Shown: positions 49,755 to 60,041, counted from the first letter of the stretch. The stretch is 64,000 nucleotides of DNA from Pseudomonas sp. (GCA_022448005.1 JAKUTK010000011.1:1-64000), one strand, 5' to 3'. Translations and numbers: made by a program. Notes: a model not told the origin generated them from the sequence alone.

Positions 49755-51227
49755 ATGCCCCGTTTCGAGAATCAGCAACTCTATATCGATGGCCGTTACG
49801 TCGACGCCACCAGCGGCGCGACCTTCGAGACGGTCAACCCGGCGACCGGCGAAGTACTCGCCGAATTGCAGCGAGCCTCGCGTGATGACGTCGACAAGGC
49901 GGTCGCCAGCGCTGCTGCCGGACAAAAGGTCTGGGCCGCCATGACCGCCATGCAGCGCTCACGCATCCTGCGCTGTGCGGTGGACATCCTGCGCGAACGC
50001 AACGACGAACTGGCCGAACTGGAAACCCTCGACACTGGCAAGCCGCTGACTGAAACCCGCGCCGTGGACATCGTCACCGGCGCTGATGTGCTGGAGTATT
50101 ACGCCGGCCTGGTTCCGGCCATCGAAGGCGAGCAGATCCCGTTGCGCGACACCAGTTTCGTCTACACCCGCCGCGAGCCGCTGGGTGTGGTGGCGGGCAT
50201 CGGTGCCTGGAACTACCCGATCCAGATCGCGCTGTGGAAGTCCGCGCCGGCACTGGCAGCCGGCAACGCCATGATTTTCAAACCCAGCGAAATGACCTCC
50301 CTGACCACGCTGAAGCTGGCCGAGATCTATACCGAGGCAGGCCTGCCGGACGGCGTGTTCAACGTCCTCACCGGCAGCGGCCGGGAAGTCGGCACCTGGC
50401 TCACCGAGCACCCGGGCATCGAGAAGATCTCCTTCACCGGCGGCACCCGCACTGGAAAGCAGGTCATGGCCAGTGCCTCCAGCTCCTCACTCAAGGACGT
50501 AACCATGGAGCTGGGCGGCAAGTCGCCGCTGATCATCTTCGAAGACGCCAATCTCAACCGTGCGGCAGACATTGCCGTCATGGCCAACTTCTTCAGCTCC
50601 GGCCAGGTGTGCACCAACGGCACCCGCGTGTTCATCCCGCGGTCGCTGCAGGCGCGGTTCGAAGCCAAGGTGCTCGAGCGGGTCAAGCGTATCCGCCTGG
50701 GTGATCCGCTGGACGAACGGACCAACTTCGGCCCGCTGGTGGGCTACGCACACATGGACAGCGTGCTCGATTACATCGAGTCGGGCCGTGCCGAGGGCGC
50801 ACGGGTGCTCTGCGGTGGAACGCGGGTGACCGAAGGCGAATACGCCAAGGGTGCCTATGTCGCGCCGACCGTGTTCAGTGACTGCCGGGATGAGATGTGC
50901 ATCGTGCGTGAGGAAATCTTCGGCCCGGTGATGAGCATCCTGATCTTTGACGACGAAGCGGAAGTGATCCGCCGTGCCAATGACACTGACTACGGCCTCG
51001 CTGCAGGCATCGTCACCCAGGATCTGGCACGTGCGCATCGCGTCATTCATCAGCTCGAAGCGGGCATCTGCTGGATCAATACCTGGGGCGAATCGCCTGC
51101 CGAAATGCCCGTAGGCGGCTACAAGCAATCCGGCGTAGGCCGCGAGAACGGTCTGACGACCCTGGCGCACTACACGCGCATCAAGTCGATCCAGGTCGAA
51201 CTGGGCGAATTCGTCTCGGCGTTCTGA
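49755..51227 (+). CDS. betB: Betaine aldehyde dehydrogenase
   Basis: BetB oxidises betaine aldehyde to glycine betaine with NAD(P)+. ATG 49755 ([10 protein letters not shown]) at the right distance from GCGAGG gives 490 aa, the usual length; the ATG at 49749 sits on the ribosome site. Catalytic elements: [19 protein letters not shown] with Glu, and [13 protein letters not shown] with the nucleophilic Cys. Second gene of betIBA. Confidence 0.96.
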   Translation: MPRFENQQLYIDGRYVDATSGATFETVNPATGEVLAELQRASRDDVDKAVASAAAGQKVWAAMTAMQRSRILRCAVDILRERNDELAELETLDTGKPLTETRAVDIVTGADVLEYYAGLVPAIEGEQIPLRDTSFVYTRREPLGVVAGIGAWNYPIQIALWKSAPALAAGNAMIFKPSEMTSLTTLKLAEIYTEAGLPDGVFNVLTGSGREVGTWLTEHPGIEKISFTGGTRTGKQVMASASSSSLKDVTMELGGKSPLIIFEDANLNRAADIAVMANFFSSGQVCTNGTRVFIPRSLQARFEAKVLERVKRIRLGDPLDERTNFGPLVGYAHMDSVLDYIESGRAEGARVLCGGTRVTEGEYAKGAYVAPTVFSDCRDEMCIVREEIFGPVMSILIFDDEAEVIRRANDTDYGLAAGIVTQDLARAHRVIHQLEAGICWINTWGESPAEMPVGGYKQSGVGRENGLTTLAHYTRIKSIQVELGEFVSAF

Positions 51228-51307
51228 CCGGTGACGTAAGCAACGGCCGTGCTCTCGTGTCTGCTGATGGCGCGAGACTGGCGGTCTCCATTCGGGAGGA
51301 TGCTGCT

Positions 51308-52945
51308 TTGAAGGAATACGACTACATCATCATCGGTGCCGGCTCGGCCGGTAACGTGCTGGCCGCCCGGCTGACCGAGAACGCGGATGTCAGCGTGCTG
51401 CTGCTCGAAGCCGGAGGGCCGGACTACCGGATGGACTTTCGTACCCAGATGCCCGCCGCGCTCGCCTTTCCGCTACAGGGCCGGCGCTATAACTGGGCCT
51501 ACGAGACCGATCCCGAACCGCACATGAACAACCGCCGCATGGAATGTGGTCGCGGCAAGGGCCTGGGCGGCTCCTCGCTGATCAACGGCATGTGCTACAT
51601 CCGCGGCAATGCGCTGGACTATGACGGCTGGGCCAAGGCGCCTGGCTTGGAAGACTGGAGCTACCTCGACTGCCTGCCCTACTTCCGCAAGGCCGAAACC
51701 CGCGACATCGGCCCCAACGACTACCACGGCGGTGACGGTCCGGTGAGCGTGACCACGCCCAAGCCCGGCAACAACTCCCTGTTCCGCGCCATGATCGAGG
51801 CCGGCGTGCAGGCCGGTTATCCGGAAACCGACGACCTCAACGGCTATCGCCAGGAAGGCTTCGGCCCGATGGACCGCACGGTCACCCCCAACGGCCGTCG
51901 CGCCAGCACCGCGCGCGGCTACCTGGACATGGCCCGTGGCCGGCCGAACCTGACTATCGTGACCCACGCACTGACCGATCGCATCCTGTTCAGCGGCAAG
52001 CGGGCCATCGGCGCGGCCTACCTGCGCGGCACCAGCGACACGCCAGTGACCGTCAACGCCAGGCGTGAAGTGCTGCTCTGCAGCGGGGCCATCGCCTCGC
52101 CACAGATCCTGCAACGCTCGGGCGTGGGCCCAGGCGCGCTGCTGCGCGAACTCGGCATTCCGATCGTTCACGAGCTTCCGGGCGTCGGCGCCAACCTGCA
52201 GGACCACCTGGAGATGTACCTGCAGTACGCCTGCAAACAGCCGGTCTCGCTCTACCCCGCGCTGCAGATGCACAACCAGCCGCTGATCGGCGCCGAATGG
52301 CTGTTCCTCGGCAAAGGCATCGGTGCCAGCAATCAGTTCGAGGCCGGCGGCTTCATTCGTTCACGTGCCGAGTTCGAATGGCCGAACATCCAGTATCACT
52401 TCCTGCCGGTGGCGATTAACTACAACGGCAGCAATGCGGTAAAGGAGCACGGCTTCCAGGCCCACGTCGGCTCCATGCGCTCACCCAGCCGCGGACGCGT
52501 ACATGCCCGCTCGCGGGACCCGCGCCAGCACCCGAGCATCCTGTTCAACTACATGTCCTGCGAGCAGGACTGGCAGGAATTTCGCGACGGCATCCGGATC
52601 ACCCGGGAAATCATGGCGCAATCGGCGCTGGACCCTTATCGCGGTCGCGAGCTGAGCCCCGGCGCGGATGTCCAGAGCGATGCCGAACTGGATGAGTTTG
52701 TCCGCCAGCACGCCGAAACCGCCTTCCATCCGTCCTGCTCCTGCAAGATGGGCGAGGACGACATGGCGGTGGTCGACGGCCAGGGCCGGGTACACGGCCT
52801 CGACGGGCTGCGGGTGATCGATGCCTCAATCATGCCGCTGATCACCACCGGCAACCTCAACGCACCGACCATCATGATGGCCGAGAAGCTCGCCGACCGG
52901 ATTCGCGGTCGCGCGCCATTGCCGCGCAGTTCCGCGCCCTACTAG
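51308..52945 (+). CDS. betA: Choline dehydrogenase
   Basis: BetA is the membrane-associated flavoprotein oxidising choline to betaine aldehyde (GMC oxidoreductase). TTG 51308 ([15 protein letters not shown]), seven bases after GGGAGGA, is the best start, since the GAGSAG FAD motif must be near the N-terminus. It gives 545 aa, slightly short at the C-terminus compared with ~560 elsewhere. The GMC signatures [14 protein letters not shown] and [16 protein letters not shown] and a HPSCSCKMG active-site segment are present. Confidence 0.95.
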   Translation: MKEYDYIIIGAGSAGNVLAARLTENADVSVLLLEAGGPDYRMDFRTQMPAALAFPLQGRRYNWAYETDPEPHMNNRRMECGRGKGLGGSSLINGMCYIRGNALDYDGWAKAPGLEDWSYLDCLPYFRKAETRDIGPNDYHGGDGPVSVTTPKPGNNSLFRAMIEAGVQAGYPETDDLNGYRQEGFGPMDRTVTPNGRRASTARGYLDMARGRPNLTIVTHALTDRILFSGKRAIGAAYLRGTSDTPVTVNARREVLLCSGAIASPQILQRSGVGPGALLRELGIPIVHELPGVGANLQDHLEMYLQYACKQPVSLYPALQMHNQPLIGAEWLFLGKGIGASNQFEAGGFIRSRAEFEWPNIQYHFLPVAINYNGSNAVKEHGFQAHVGSMRSPSRGRVHARSRDPRQHPSILFNYMSCEQDWQEFRDGIRITREIMAQSALDPYRGRELSPGADVQSDAELDEFVRQHAETAFHPSCSCKMGEDDMAVVDGQGRVHGLDGLRVIDASIMPLITTGNLNAPTIMMAEKLADRIRGRAPLPRSSAPY

Positions 52946-53034
52946 GTCGCCGCAAACGCCCCGGCGCGCGGCGTGCCGCAGCCACAACCGGCGGCCGCAC
53001 TCAAGGCGACAAGCGTCTAAGCGCCGGACTCGCC

Positions 53035-53072
53035 GCAGTGGATGTTGAGAGTTTGCGTTCAACATCCACTGC
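53035..53072. terminator. 14-bp perfect hairpin after betA
   Basis: GCAGTGGATGTTGA (53035-53048) pairs perfectly with TCAACATCCACTGC (53059-53072) around a 10-base loop. No T run follows, so it may act as a bidirectional or Rho-assisted terminator between convergent genes. Confidence 0.55.
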
Positions 53073-53200
53073 GCTGGCGGCTCGGGTAACGATGGGAACG
53101 CCTGGCGGTGTTTCAAAAGCTCATGGGCGCGCACGGAAAAGGCTGCCGAGTGCCCCGCGCGTATTCAGGAATCAGGCAACGCTTAACCAAGCGTCCATAA

Positions 53201-53274
53201 CGTAGGGTGGATGAGCTCTTTCCATCCACCTCTGCCACCGCCCGGTGGATCGATGAAGCGTGATCAACCCTACG
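53201..53274. repeat. REP-like GTAGGGTGGA element, copy 2
   Basis: CGTAGGGTGGATGA opens and AACCCTACG closes a 74-base element, with a partial GGTGGAT/ATCCACC pair within. It belongs to the same family as copies at 39461 and 61276. Confidence 0.7.
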
Positions 53275-53356
53275 AAGCTGACGGTGCCGGGACGGTTACA
53301 TCAGATGCCGAGCCCCGCTTGCCCGCCTTTCGCATCCGACCAGCACGCAGCACACC

Positions 53357-54283
53357 TCAGAGCGAGGCCTTCACCGCTGCCAGGCCCTCTTCACCCTCTC
53401 GGGTCGTGATGCCTTGCAGCCAGCCTTCGAGCACCTCGGGATGAGCCTTGACCCAGGCCTTCACCGCCGCGTCGTTGCTGGCGTTTCTGGCCAGCACCTC
53501 ATCCATGATGGCGTTCTCCATCTCCTGGGTGAATTTGAGGTTGCTCAGCAGTTTGCCGACATTCGGGCACTGCTGGGCATAGCCCTTGCGCACCAGCGTA
53601 TTGACCGTGCCGCTCTCGCCGAAATAGGCCTCGCCACCCTTGAGGTACTTGATGTCGTACTGCACGTTCATCGGGTGCGGGGTCCAGCCGAGAAAGACCA
53701 CGCCCTTGTCGCGCTTTACCGCGCGGCCGACCTGCACCAGCATCGCCTGCTCGCTGGATTCAACCAGCCGCCAGTCGCCCAGCCCGAACTCGTCTTGATC
53801 AATCATCTTCTGGATCGACAGGTTCGCCGGCGCACCGGCAGCGATCCCGTAGATCGTCTTGTCGAACAGCTCGGCGTGCGTGTCCAGGTCCTCGAAACGT
53901 TTTACCCCCTCGTTCCACACCGAAGTCGGTACCGCCAAGGTGTATTCGGTACCGGTCAGGTTGACGCTGTGCTCGTCGATCTCACCGCTGGCCACGAACT
54001 TGTCGTAGTTGTCCTGCTGCGCCGGCATCCAATTGCCCAGGAAGACATCGAGCTGATCCTTGGTCAGCCCGGCGAAGATGATCGGCACGCCGAGGGTCAT
54101 GACCTTCGGCTTGTAACCGAGGCCCTCGAGCAGCAGGCTGGCGATGCCATTGGTGACGGCGATGTCACTCCAGCCCGGGTCGCCCAGGCGCACCGTGGCG
54201 CATTGTTTGTCTTCCTGCGCCTGAAGCCCCGTGGCGGCCAACATCACGCTGCCGGCAATGACTGCACTTATCGTTTTTCTCAT
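53357..54283 (-). CDS. Choline-type ABC substrate-binding protein beside choline sulfatase (ChoX-like)
   Basis: This 308-aa periplasmic protein has a signal peptide ending near LQA-QEDKQ. The CATVRLGDPGWSDIAVTNG and LGWTPHPMNVQYDIKYL segments match ChoX/BetX choline binders, and it is similar in plan to the CbcX-like protein at 46816. No permease or ATPase gene is adjacent, so it likely borrows CbcVW. It is downstream of and co-oriented with the sulfatase gene, which suggests choline sulfate or choline as ligand. Confidence 0.85.
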   Translation of the reverse strand: MRKTISAVIAGSVMLAATGLQAQEDKQCATVRLGDPGWSDIAVTNGIASLLLEGLGYKPKVMTLGVPIIFAGLTKDQLDVFLGNWMPAQQDNYDKFVASGEIDEHSVNLTGTEYTLAVPTSVWNEGVKRFEDLDTHAELFDKTIYGIAAGAPANLSIQKMIDQDEFGLGDWRLVESSEQAMLVQVGRAVKRDKGVVFLGWTPHPMNVQYDIKYLKGGEAYFGESGTVNTLVRKGYAQQCPNVGKLLSNLKFTQEMENAIMDEVLARNASNDAAVKAWVKAHPEVLEGWLQGITTREGEEGLAAVKASL

Positions 54284-54354
54284 GTCCTTCTGCCTTCTCT
54301 CTGCTCGAAAGGGTTCCGTATCGCGCGGCCTGAGGGCAGCCGCGCCGCTGTATG

Positions 54355-55860
54355 TCAGGGTCTAGGATAGCGAGCCTGACGCTCGAGATCGTCCAGGTCG
54401 ATGTGGTTACGCATGTATTGCTGGCTGGCATCGACCCAGGGCTGGTGATCCCAGCTGGTCAGTTTGCCCAGGCTCAGTGCTTCGCTGACCAGTCGCCGCC
54501 GACGCTGGCTGGCGAGCACCTGGTCATGGATGGCCGGGATGTTCCAGCGCTGCCGCGCCTCGGCCAGGAAGGCGTCGGCGAGCACCTGGTGATCGGCGGA
54601 ATTCATCAGGTTCTCGCGCTCCTGTGGGTCGTTGAACAGATCGAACAACAGGCAGGGATCCTGCTCCGAATAGATGAATTTGTAGGCGCCGCGCCGGATC
54701 ATCATCAGCGGGCTGAGGGTGCCTTCGGCCATGTATTCGCCGAACACCTCGTCATGGCCCTCGTGGCCGGTCAGGTGCGGCAGCAGCGAGCGACCATCGA
54801 GCGGCAGGTTGGCCTCCAGCGTGCCGCCCGCCAGCTCAACCAGGGTCGGCAACAGGTCGGCGGTCGACACCGAGGCGCCGATCCGTGCCGGATCGATTCC
54901 CGGGGCACGGATGATCAGCGGCACGCGAGCGGCCATCTCGAACCAGTGCATCTTGTACCAGAGGCCCCGCTCGCCCAACTGGTCACCATGGTCACCGGAG
55001 AACACCACGATGGTGTCCTCGGCCAGGCCGCACGCCTCGAGCGTTTTCAGCAGCTTGCCAACGTTGTCGTCGATGTAGCTGCAGGCGCCGAAGTAAGCGC
55101 GGCGGGCGTCCTTGATCTTCTGTTCGGGCAGCGATTTGCCCCATAAATCGATGACCTTGAGCAGGCGCTGCGAGTGCGGGTCCTGCTCGTCCTGGGCGAT
55201 GTTCTGGCGCGGCAGCGGAATGTCCTCTTCCCGGTAGCGGTTCCAGTACTCCTCGGGAATTGTGTAGGGATCGTGCGGGTGCGTCATCGAGACCGTCAGG
55301 CAGAACGGCTGATGGCTATCGGAGCGCACGAAGTCGTAGAGGTATTGCTGCGCCTTGAATACCACCTCCTCATCGAAATCCATCTGGTTGGTACGCACGC
55401 TGGGGCCGGCCTGCAGCACCGACGACATGTTGTGGTACCAGCTCAGACGTACCTCTGGCTCGTCCCAGTTCACTGCCCAGCCATAGTCGGCCGGATAGAT
55501 ATCGCTGGTCAGCCGCTCCTCATAGCCGTGCAGCTGGTCAGGGCCGCAGAAGTGCATCTTGCCGGACAGCGCCGTGTGATAACCGAGCCGCCGCAGGTAG
55601 TGCGCGTAGGTCGGCACGTCGGCAGGAAAATCGGCGGCATTGTCGTAAGCGCCGATCTTGCTGGGCAGTTGGCCACTGACCAGGGTGAAGCGCGAAGGCG
55701 CGCAGAGCGGGCTGTTGCAATAAGCCGAATCGAACACCACGCCGCTGGCGGCCAGTTGCGAGAGATGCGGCAGTTTGATCGGCGACGCCGGGTCATGCAT
55801 CGGCAGGATCGGAGCGGCCATCTGGTCGGCCATGATGAACAGAATATTGGGGCGCTTCAT
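54355..55860 (-). CDS. betC: Choline sulfatase
   Basis: BetC hydrolyses choline-O-sulfate to choline and sulfate. The 501-aa protein starts MKRPNILFIMADQ, with metal-binding aspartate, and has the sulfatase signature NSPLCAPSRFTLVSG, whose Cys becomes formylglycine; HPHDPY and FSGDHGDQLGE complete the active site. No signal peptide, so cytoplasmic. The leftward pair with the binding protein and the divergent LysR gene is the usual choline-sulfate module. Confidence 0.94.
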   Translation of the reverse strand: MKRPNILFIMADQMAAPILPMHDPASPIKLPHLSQLAASGVVFDSAYCNSPLCAPSRFTLVSGQLPSKIGAYDNAADFPADVPTYAHYLRRLGYHTALSGKMHFCGPDQLHGYEERLTSDIYPADYGWAVNWDEPEVRLSWYHNMSSVLQAGPSVRTNQMDFDEEVVFKAQQYLYDFVRSDSHQPFCLTVSMTHPHDPYTIPEEYWNRYREEDIPLPRQNIAQDEQDPHSQRLLKVIDLWGKSLPEQKIKDARRAYFGACSYIDDNVGKLLKTLEACGLAEDTIVVFSGDHGDQLGERGLWYKMHWFEMAARVPLIIRAPGIDPARIGASVSTADLLPTLVELAGGTLEANLPLDGRSLLPHLTGHEGHDEVFGEYMAEGTLSPLMMIRRGAYKFIYSEQDPCLLFDLFNDPQERENLMNSADHQVLADAFLAEARQRWNIPAIHDQVLASQRRRRLVSEALSLGKLTSWDHQPWVDASQQYMRNHIDLDDLERQARYPRP

Positions 55861-55959
55861 AGTGCGAACGGTCCATGCCTTGTTTTTATGCGAGATTGCG
55901 TCATACAGAGTCTGGACCCTTGAACTCTGCGGTAAACCCGGCCACGCGCTATGACTAGG

Positions 55960-55974
55960 ATAAGCAGAGCTTAT
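55960..55974. promoter_or_regulatory. Palindrome overlapping the LysR start codon
   Basis: ATAAGC-AGA-GCTTAT overlaps the regulator's ATG at 55973. Its position at the start and in the 112-base divergent gap suggests autoregulation by the LysR protein. Confidence 0.5.
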
Positions 55975-56893
55975 GCGTAACCGTCTCGATCACATCGCCC
56001 TGGACTCGCTGCGGGTATTCGAATCCGCTGCACGTCAACAGAGCTTTACCGCCGCCGCGTTGGAGCTGGGCAGCACACAGCCGGCGATCAGTCAGCAGAT
56101 CAAGCGTCTGGAACAGCAGCTGGCGGTTCGCCTGTTCGACCGCGTCTATCGCGGCATCGTCCTCACCGAGGCCGGCGAAATGCTGCTGGGCTATGTACAG
56201 CAGGGTCTGGGCACGCTGGACGCTGGCCTTGCCGCGGTCACCGCGCAGCAGCAGCATGAGGTGCTCCAGGTCGCGACCGATTTCGCCTTCGCCGCGTACT
56301 GGCTGATGCCGCGCCTGGAGCGGTTTCACCAGTTGCATCCGGAGGTAGACGTCAGCCTGGTGACCAGCGAGCGTGGGCTGGGCGTGCTACCTTCGGAAAC
56401 CGATGTAGCCATCGTCTTCGGCGACGGCCGCTCCAGGCATGGCGAGGCGCATCTGCTGTTTCACGAGGAGGTCTACCCCGTCTGCAGCCCGCTGCTGCTG
56501 AAAAATGAGATCACGCCTCTGGCGCCGACGGCGCTTTCGCGGCTGCCGCTGCTGCATCTGCGACCGGAAAGCCGCTCACGCTGGCTCGACTGGAACAACC
56601 TGTTTCGCGCGCTCGGGATCACCGAGAACCCAAGTTCGGGCATGTTGCGCTTCGACAATTACACCCTGTTGATCCAGGCGGCGATTGCTGGCCAAGGCGT
56701 CGCCATCGGCTGGCGTCATCTGGTCGATGAACTCCTGGCGCAGGGTCTGCTTTGCCGCGTCTGCAGCGCCAGCGTGCGAACCGAGTTCGGCTATTACGTG
56801 GTGCTGCCCGAGCGCAAACGGCGCCAGCGCCTGATCGGCAGTTTCGTGACCTGGCTACAGGCCGAATTGATCGAAGACGGACCCGAGCGTTGA
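55973..56893 (+). CDS. LysR-family regulator of choline sulfate utilisation
   Basis: This 306-aa LysR protein has a winged helix near residues 20-60 (FTAAALELGSTQPAISQQIKR) and a C-terminal effector domain with two periplasmic-binding-like lobes. It is divergent from betC, as in known choline sulfate modules, so it most likely activates betC and the binding protein in response to choline sulfate or choline. Start at ATG 55973 (MRNRLDHIA). Confidence 0.9.
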   Translation: MRNRLDHIALDSLRVFESAARQQSFTAAALELGSTQPAISQQIKRLEQQLAVRLFDRVYRGIVLTEAGEMLLGYVQQGLGTLDAGLAAVTAQQQHEVLQVATDFAFAAYWLMPRLERFHQLHPEVDVSLVTSERGLGVLPSETDVAIVFGDGRSRHGEAHLLFHEEVYPVCSPLLLKNEITPLAPTALSRLPLLHLRPESRSRWLDWNNLFRALGITENPSSGMLRFDNYTLLIQAAIAGQGVAIGWRHLVDELLAQGLLCRVCSASVRTEFGYYVVLPERKRRQRLIGSFVTWLQAELIEDGPER

Positions 56894-56906
56894 TCCCGCC
56901 GGCCTG

Positions 56907-57683
56907 TCACCAGTAATTCTCCACCGCCACCTGACCCGGCCGCCGGGTCAGGCTCAGGTTGAGGTCGCGTGTCTTCAGCAGAGTGCGGGTGTCCTCGATC
57001 ATCTGCGGGTTGCCGCAGAGCATGATGCGCGAGTGCTCCGGCTCCAGCTTCAGATCGGCGGCCCGTTCCAGCTCGCCGCTCTCGATCAACGTGGTGACAC
57101 GGCCGTGTAGCGCGCCAGGCACCTGCTCGCGGGTCACTACAGGCAGGTAGGTCAGCTTCGAGCCGAGCCCTTCCAGATAGTCGCGCTGCGGCAGGTCGCA
57201 TATCAGCTGTTGATACGCCAGTTCCGATGCCGTGCGCGCGCTGTAGACCAGGATGATCCGCTCGAACCGCTGCCAGACTTCGAAGTCCTGCAGGATCGAA
57301 AGAAACGGCGCGATGCCGGTACCGGTGCCCAGCAGCCACAGGTCGCGGCCGTCGATGAAGCGGTCGAGGGTCAAAAAGCCGAACGCCTGCTTGTCCACCA
57401 GCAACTCGTCGCCGGGTTCGAGGCGGCTCAGCTCGCTGGTGAATTCGCCGCCCGGCACCACGATGGAGAAGAAATCGAGAAACTCATCGTGCGGCGCGGA
57501 CACCATCGAGTAGGCACGCCAGACGATGCTGCCGCTGGGCTTACGGACGCCCAGGCGCGCGAATTGCCCGGCGTTAAAGCGAAACCCCGGGTCGCGGGTG
57601 GTACGTAAGGTGAACAGATTGGGCGTCAGCGTCTGCACCTCGAGCAGACGCTGGCGGGTGAACTTCTCTTCGCTGGCGGTCAT
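56907..57683 (-). CDS. fpr: Ferredoxin--NADP+ reductase
   Basis: The 258-aa protein has the FAD motif RAYSMVSAP (RxYS), the phosphate/NADP loop GTGTGIAPFLS, the C-terminal NADP segment IMLCGNPQMIED and terminal aromatic residue. It is the bacterial Fpr type, exchanging electrons between NADPH and ferredoxin/flavodoxin, important in oxidative stress. Its promoter lies by the MITE-like repeat at 57718. Confidence 0.92.
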   Translation of the reverse strand: MTASEEKFTRQRLLEVQTLTPNLFTLRTTRDPGFRFNAGQFARLGVRKPSGSIVWRAYSMVSAPHDEFLDFFSIVVPGGEFTSELSRLEPGDELLVDKQAFGFLTLDRFIDGRDLWLLGTGTGIAPFLSILQDFEVWQRFERIILVYSARTASELAYQQLICDLPQRDYLEGLGSKLTYLPVVTREQVPGALHGRVTTLIESGELERAADLKLEPEHSRIMLCGNPQMIEDTRTLLKTRDLNLSLTRRPGQVAVENYW

Positions 57684-57717
57684 ACTTCACTCCTTCCGAA
57701 CTTGGGCGAACCACGTA

Positions 57718-57860
57718 CCCAGGTCGTGGAAAAACGTAGACGAGGCAGGCAAGACAAGGCAGAAACAGCCGAAGAAGCGGAGTTTAGTTTTCTAAATGAG
57801 CATTCTGAGGCTGGTTCTAACGCAGTATTGCCAACGCAGTTAGTTTTTCCGCGGCCTGGG
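57718..57860. repeat. 143-bp element with imperfect 18-bp terminal inverted repeats (MITE-like)
   Basis: CCCAGGTCGTGGAAAAAC (57718-57735) and GTTTTTCCGCGGCCTGGG (57843-57860) are inverted copies matching at 16 of 18 positions. The inside is non-coding. It fills most of the fpr-rlmG gap. A non-autonomous element or dispersed repeat is likely; a short target duplication was not clear. Confidence 0.6.
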
Positions 57861-57904
57861 ACCTTGATACTCCATTCCGACGCCTATAAACACCGCCAGT
57901 TCTT

Positions 57905-59032
57905 ATGCCTATTCTCGAATCACCCTACGCCCGCCTCGACCTGGTCCGCCAGCCCGAACAGCCCAACGAACCCTTGCAGGCGTTCGATGCGGCTGACGAA
58001 TACCTGTTGGCGCAGCTGCACGAGCAAGGCTTGGCTGCGACAACGCGGGTGCTGATCCTCAACGACAGCTTCGGCGCCCTGGCCTGTGCGCTGGCACAGC
58101 ATGTACAGGTCACCAGCAGTGGCGATTCGCACCTGGCACACCTGGCGCTGGAAAAGAACCTGCAGCGCAACGCGCTGGCCGACGACGCCGTGACGTTCGT
58201 TCCAGCCAGTGAAGTGGCGCAGGGTCCGTTCGACCGCGTATTGATCCGCGTGCCGAAGACCCTTGCCTTGCTGGAGGAACAGCTGATCCGCCTGCACGGC
58301 CAGCTGGCGCCGGGTGCTCAGGTGACCGCCGCCGCGATGATCAAGCATCTGCCACGCGCTGCCGGCGACCTGCTGGAGAAATACATCGGCCCGGTGCAGG
58401 CCTCGCTGGCGGTCAAGAAAGCGCGTCTGCTCACCGCAACGCCCGAACACAAGCCCGTACCGCACTCGCCCTACCCGACCCGCTATCGCCTCGATCAGCC
58501 AGCCCTCGAGCTGCTCAACCACGCCAACCTGTTCTGCCGCGAAGACCTCGATATCGGCACACGGGCTTTTCTTCCGCATCTGCCCAAGGCGCTCGGCAGC
58601 CTGCGCGCCGCGGACCTCGGCTGTGGCAACGGAGTGCTCGGCATCGTCTACGCGCTGGGCAATCCGCAAGCACAGATGACGCTGGTGGACGAGAGCTACA
58701 TGGCGGTGCAGTCGGCGCGGGAAAACTGGCAGGCCATCCACGGCGACCGCCCCGCGGACATCCGTGCCGGCGATGGGTTGGCCGAGCAGCCGATGGATTC
58801 GCTGGATCTGGTGCTGTGCAATCCCCCTTTCCACCAGCAGCAAGTCGTCGGCGACTTCCTCGCCTGGCGGATGTTCACCCAGGCCAAGACAGCACTGTGC
58901 AAAGGCGGCGAGCTATGGATCGTCGGCAACCGTCACCTCGGCTATCACCTCAAGCTCAAGCGGCTGTTCGGCAAGGTCGAGCAGGTCGCGGCGACGCCCA
59001 AGTTCGTGATCCTGCGGGCAATCAAACCATGA
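57905..59032 (+). CDS. rlmG: 23S rRNA (guanine-1835-N2)-methyltransferase
   Basis: This 375-aa RsmC/RlmG-type enzyme has a degenerate N-terminal methyltransferase domain and a C-terminal catalytic one with ADLGCGNGVLGI for SAM and DLVLCNPPFHQQ as catalytic NPPF motif. The domain duplication and length fit RlmG. Its stop overlaps the next ATG (ATGA). Confidence 0.88.
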   Translation: MPILESPYARLDLVRQPEQPNEPLQAFDAADEYLLAQLHEQGLAATTRVLILNDSFGALACALAQHVQVTSSGDSHLAHLALEKNLQRNALADDAVTFVPASEVAQGPFDRVLIRVPKTLALLEEQLIRLHGQLAPGAQVTAAAMIKHLPRAAGDLLEKYIGPVQASLAVKKARLLTATPEHKPVPHSPYPTRYRLDQPALELLNHANLFCREDLDIGTRAFLPHLPKALGSLRAADLGCGNGVLGIVYALGNPQAQMTLVDESYMAVQSARENWQAIHGDRPADIRAGDGLAEQPMDSLDLVLCNPPFHQQQVVGDFLAWRMFTQAKTALCKGGELWIVGNRHLGYHLKLKRLFGKVEQVAATPKFVILRAIKP

Positions 59033-59406
59033 GCGACACGCCGGTTCGGATGAGCGTGCAGCAGTTTGCCGCTCGAACCGGCCTGTCCGCCCACACCCTG
59101 CGTTACTACGAAAAGATCGGCCTGCTGCGGCAGGTCGCTCGGGACGCCAGCGGCTGCCGGGTGTACGGCCCGCGCGATCTTGAATGGGTCGGCTTCATCC
59201 TGCGCTTGAAGGACACGAACATGGCGCTGGACGACATCATCCGCTACGCCGATCTGCGCGAGCTTGGCGATTCCACGCGTGAGGCGCGTCAGGCACTGCT
59301 CGTAGCCCACGCCGCGAAGCTGCAGGAACGTCTCCAGCGCGACCGTGAGCACCTTGATGCGCTGCAGAAAAAGATCGAGTTGTATCGCCAGCAAACAACC
59401 GCTTGA
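59029..59406 (+). CDS. MerR-family regulator
   Basis: ATG 59029 (MSDTPVRMS), overlapping the rlmG stop, gives 125 aa. N-terminal helix-turn-helix and wing are LSAHTLRYYEKIGLL and RVYGPRDLEWVGFI; the second half is the usual dimer coiled coil. No metal-binding cysteines at the C-terminus, so an organic or redox signal is likelier than a metal. It likely controls the following CMD-like gene. Confidence 0.88.
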   Translation: MSDTPVRMSVQQFAARTGLSAHTLRYYEKIGLLRQVARDASGCRVYGPRDLEWVGFILRLKDTNMALDDIIRYADLRELGDSTREARQALLVAHAAKLQERLQRDREHLDALQKKIELYRQQTTA

Positions 59407-59463
59407 CTTAGAGTCGACTCCAACCTGCAGGCTTTCCTCTCACCCAACCGAGAGGACTGATTC

Positions 59464-59853
59464 ATGCCTGCATCGATCCGCTATACCGAAGGCCTGGCCA
59501 AACTCGAAGAAATCGACGGCGAAGCCGGCCGCAAGGTCATTGACAGCCTGCAAGCCATCGCCCCGGATCTGGCCCGTTACATCATTGAATTCCCCTTCGG
59601 CGATATCTACCAGCGCCCCGGCCTCGACCTGCCCCAGCGTGAGCTCGCCACGGTCGCAGCACTGACCGCGCTCGGCCATTGCCAGCCGCAGCTGGCTGTG
59701 CACATTCACGGCGCATTGAACGTCGGCTGCACGCCGGAGCAGGTCGTCGAGGTGATCATCCAGATGGCCGTCTATGCCGGCTTTCCTGCAGCATTGAACG
59801 GCATGGCGACCGCCAAGGCGGTGTTTGCAGAGCGCGGGTTGTTGCCTGAATGA
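59464..59853 (+). CDS. Carboxymuconolactone decarboxylase-family protein
   Basis: This 129-aa all-helical protein has the CMD core: [39 protein letters not shown]. Enzymes of this fold include PcaC and AhpD-like peroxidases; there is no CxxC, so AhpD-type activity is unlikely. It lies 57 bases after the MerR gene; this MerR/CMD pair is common in Pseudomonas. Substrate unknown. Confidence 0.82.
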   Translation: MPASIRYTEGLAKLEEIDGEAGRKVIDSLQAIAPDLARYIIEFPFGDIYQRPGLDLPQRELATVAALTALGHCQPQLAVHIHGALNVGCTPEQVVEVIIQMAVYAGFPAALNGMATAKAVFAERGLLPE

Positions 59854-60041
59854 AGCCCGACGCCTGAATTGCATGCGCATTGGTGAACCCAGTCCGCCAC
59901 GGACACCAAAACTCGTCTACGGTGGGCTAAAGCAAAACCCCGTTTGTCCTCACTGCGCGGCTTTCAACAGGCAGATTCCCTCAAAGCGCCACCGCGACTG
60001 AATGCTAATCTGCGCCACTGTCCACCTTGCGCCTCGACCTG

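Larger units (their letters stand above)
52946..53356. other. Intergenic region after betA with a long hairpin and a REP-like element
   Basis: 411 bases between convergent genes. No coding frame is supported. It contains the 14-bp hairpin at 53035-53072 and the REP-like element at 53201-53274. Confidence 0.6.
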
